Of a stretch of DNA of 64,000 bases, positions 62,501-64,000 are shown in pieces. The stretch is from an uncultured Alphaproteobacteria bacterium (lineage in GTDB: Bacteria; Pseudomonadota; Alphaproteobacteria; Rhodobacterales; Rhodobacteraceae), in the NCBI GenBank assembly GCA_913031285.1, contig CAJWEI010000007.1:1-64000 (forward strand). Reading direction: 5' to 3'. The position numbers and the translations under genes were made by a program. The stretch's first letter is position 1. Every line of letters begins with the position of its first letter. A model generated the notes under the pieces. That model saw only the letters and a list, made by a program, of their open reading frames with translations. It was not told the DNA's origin and made no database searches.

Positions 62501-62656
62501 CTCTACCTACAATCCAAAGGGCGAGGGTAACGTCAGTTACAGTGAGCTAATACTGCAGTGCAATGTAATATTTCATCTCATTTATTTCTGTTGGCGCCTT
62601 GTTTTAATCTAAGGGTATAAAACTTTAAGTAATTTACAATTTAAGACTTGCATTTT

Positions 62657-62698
62657 CTGCATAGCAGCATTGCAGTATTGCTCATTGCTGCAATGCAG
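62657..62698. promoter_or_regulatory. Two CTGC-N3-GCAG palindromes
   Basis: CTGC-ATA-GCAG at 62657-62667 and CTGC-AAT-GCAG at 62688-62698 are perfect inverted repeats with centres 31 bases apart. They match the CTGC-N3-GCAG pattern reported for PhaR, the polyhydroxyalkanoate regulator of Rhodobacter. No phasin gene is visible next to them. The intervening TGCAGTATTGC is also TGC-rich. Confidence 0.5.
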
Positions 62699-62714
62699 AA
62701 TTAAATGTAAGCAT

Positions 62715-62826
62715 TACTAAACAAATCGACTCCCCCGTTTTATTTGTTTTACATTTGAATAGTCTTCTCCTCCCTTGACTATTCGAATTACTGGCTCTCC
62801 TTAACGGGGAGCCTTTTCTTTTTTAG
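62715..62826 (+). ncRNA. Candidate small RNA with anti-Shine-Dalgarno loop
   Basis: A stem of 8 perfect pairs, extendable to 12 (62753-62764 with 62777-62788), presents a 12-base loop TTCTCCTCCCTT. Four bases later comes the intrinsic terminator at 62793-62826. The arrangement of an exposed CTCCTCCC followed by a terminator hairpin is that of cuckoo/CcsR-type Rhodobacterales sRNAs. The 5' end given is a guess, and no promoter is identified with certainty. Confidence 0.6.
62793..62826 (+). terminator. Intrinsic terminator
   Basis: GGCTCTCC-TTAAC-GGGGAGCC forms an 8-bp stem (one G-U pair) with a five-base loop, followed directly by TTTTCTTTTTT. This is a strong plus-strand Rho-independent terminator with no protein gene before it, so it should end a small RNA. 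Confidence 0.85.
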
Positions 62827-63353
62827 TTGATACTAATTTCCATAATAGAGCTATTTGGAACGGCGGCCTACATAGTCACTAAGGATGTCTATCGAAAAAT
62901 TTCTTGACGTCGGGAGGCGTTATTGGGGACCAGCTCATTACAACATGAAATTTCCCGTACTTTCTAGCTTCGTATTAAGAAGTCTTACTAAATCCAGCCC
63001 TACTGATTCATTCCTATACGACATTCTTAAAAGTTAAGGGTCCAGTTAAATTCGTATCGCACGTTTACGAGTTCAACAACAGCTCAGGATAAGTAGGTCT
63101 TACTGCTAACGTTATTTACTGGTCTGGGTCCTCACTTACTTCACTATTAGCCGTTAGAGCGAACGTGCGCCACTCTACTAGATACTTATGGGAACTCAGA
63201 AAAACATAATTCGCCAAAACACTTCTACGGCTATCACTGCCAGTCACAATATAAAGTTATCAGTTTCGAGTTCACAATTGCTTTTAGGCATAAATCTTTG
63301 ACAGTATGCAATTTGCATTTTAACGTTGCGATAATCAAAAAGGGATACTCATT
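62827..63353. other. Intergenic stretch before the lipoprotein gene
   Basis: About 530 bases with no gene recognised. It holds the promoter of the lipoprotein gene at its right end. Confidence 0.4.
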
Positions 63354-63560
63354 ATGCTTAAAAAAGTAGTCATATTTTTTGTAACAACTAGTAACCTTCT
63401 AGGCTGTAGCGTTGCCCCTAATAACGTTTTCAACCAATTGGGTAACTCTCTTAGAGGAGCCGTAGATGACGTTGAGGGTCAAATTAATAAGGGTCTACCT
63501 AGTAATAGTGTTTTGAGCGAATTGGGCGGTTCTCTCCGCGAAAACCAGGTTAATAAATAA
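63354..63560 (+). CDS. Small lipoprotein with a duplicated motif
   Basis: This 68-residue protein has a basic start (MLKK), a hydrophobic core and the lipobox LLGC with Cys18 as the lipidation site. The mature part of 51 residues contains two near-copies of one unit: NNVFNQLGNSLR (23-34) and NSVLSELGGSLR (51-62), separated by an acidic linker (DDVEGQINKGLP). AAAGGG precedes the ATG. It is likely anchored to a membrane on the periplasmic side. I recognise no family. Confidence 0.65.
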   Translation: MLKKVVIFFVTTSNLLGCSVAPNNVFNQLGNSLRGAVDDVEGQINKGLPSNSVLSELGGSLRENQVNK

Positions 63561-64000
63561 ACCAGTGAAGCTACCCTTAGAGGATAACAGATTTATTATT
63601 TGCTCAATAAGTATTAGTCTTTTCAAACATCAATGGGCTGAAACCCAAATAGATATTTTGAGAAATCGAAAACGCTTGTTAAGTAATTGAGAAAATCTTT
63701 GTCATAGATAAACAAAATCAGGTTGATGCAAGAGCCATCTGGCGAGGGTAAAATTGATGTGCTTCATTGCGCCGCCTCGGTTCGGCACATATATTAATGC
63801 AACAACTTTTTCCATCTAAACAATATGGCCCTGATCTTTGAGTGCGCATGTAATAAAGGTTTCACTCATAACGTTGATGATGCCTATGATCGGACACATG
63901 TGTGCCGCAAGATCGGCGCTTCAAATCTCCGTCTGACACAGCACATTTTATAGTAACCGATTTTAAGTTCTGTTGAATGATATTATGATCTTGGCATTGC
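63561..64000. other. Right-edge stretch
   Basis: About 440 bases to the window edge. I see no supported gene. Minus-strand residues near 63850-63920 are slightly protein-like but contain stops. Confidence 0.35.

Noticed and set aside
1-64000. tRNA, rRNA or CRISPR loci
   Set aside because: I scanned for cloverleaf arms with GGTTCGAATCC-type loops, rRNA landmarks and regularly spaced repeats and found none I could support.

Overview
The window looks like a chromosomal segment of a marine alphaproteobacterium of the Rhodobacterales (roseobacter) type. This is inferred from the families present (CUT1 and ribose-type sugar ABC systems, a fused aldolase/dehydrogenase, an (R)-selective transaminase, a CcmE-like protein, a thiBPQ operon under a TPP riboswitch) and from hairpins with anti-Shine-Dalgarno loops like those of the Rhodobacterales cuckoo/CcsR small RNAs. 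By eye the DNA is AT-rich, with unusually long non-coding stretches and visible gene decay. I see no tRNA, rRNA, CRISPR array or intact insertion sequence.

Region 1 (1-18.7 kb) is a large sugar-catabolism island. It opens with a truncated L-fuconate dehydratase on the minus strand and continues with a YihS-like isomerase, a TIM-barrel isomerase/epimerase, a PfkB kinase, a fuconolactonase-like amidohydrolase and an aldose dehydrogenase. Next come a BtpA/SgcQ-family protein, an M42 peptidase and an FGGY kinase (one tightly packed operon), a CUT1 ABC transporter (Tat-type binding protein, two permeases, ATPase), a FucU mutarotase and a second PfkB kinase. The oxidative L-fucose route is clear. 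The BtpA-M42-FGGY module has no assigned pathway and is the best candidate for an undescribed system. A GlpR-like regulator overlapping glpD closes the region.

Region 2 (18.7-29.4 kb) is sparse: trmL, a cupin, a threonine dehydratase, a 2-keto-4-pentenoate hydratase-like enzyme, an SLC13-type transporter, a CcmE-like protein lacking the haem-binding histidine, and small hypothetical genes in long empty stretches.

Region 3 (29.4-36.6 kb) holds a four-gene molybdenum hydroxylase operon with its own MoaD-like protein, then an EamA and an MFS transporter.

Region 4 (36.8-48.6 kb) is a second sugar locus: a ribose-type ABC transporter operon ending in a 2-hydroxyacid dehydrogenase, a divergent FGGY kinase and PfkB kinase, a decayed class II aldolase, a SorC/LsrR-type regulator and a bifunctional class II aldolase/short-chain dehydrogenase. 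A shared CATATG-centred motif in both promoter regions suggests a single regulon.

Region 5 (48.8-58 kb) has an (R)-amine transaminase-like protein, a luciferase-like oxidoreductase, a methyltransferase-like membrane protein, two EamA transporters, a fatty acid desaturase and a cluster of small membrane proteins ending in a DoxX-like protein. Region 6 (58.6-64 kb) contains thiBPQ with its riboswitch, then about 1.4 kb without a convincing gene that holds two anti-Shine-Dalgarno hairpins, an intrinsic terminator and two CTGC-N3-GCAG sites, and finally a small lipoprotein.
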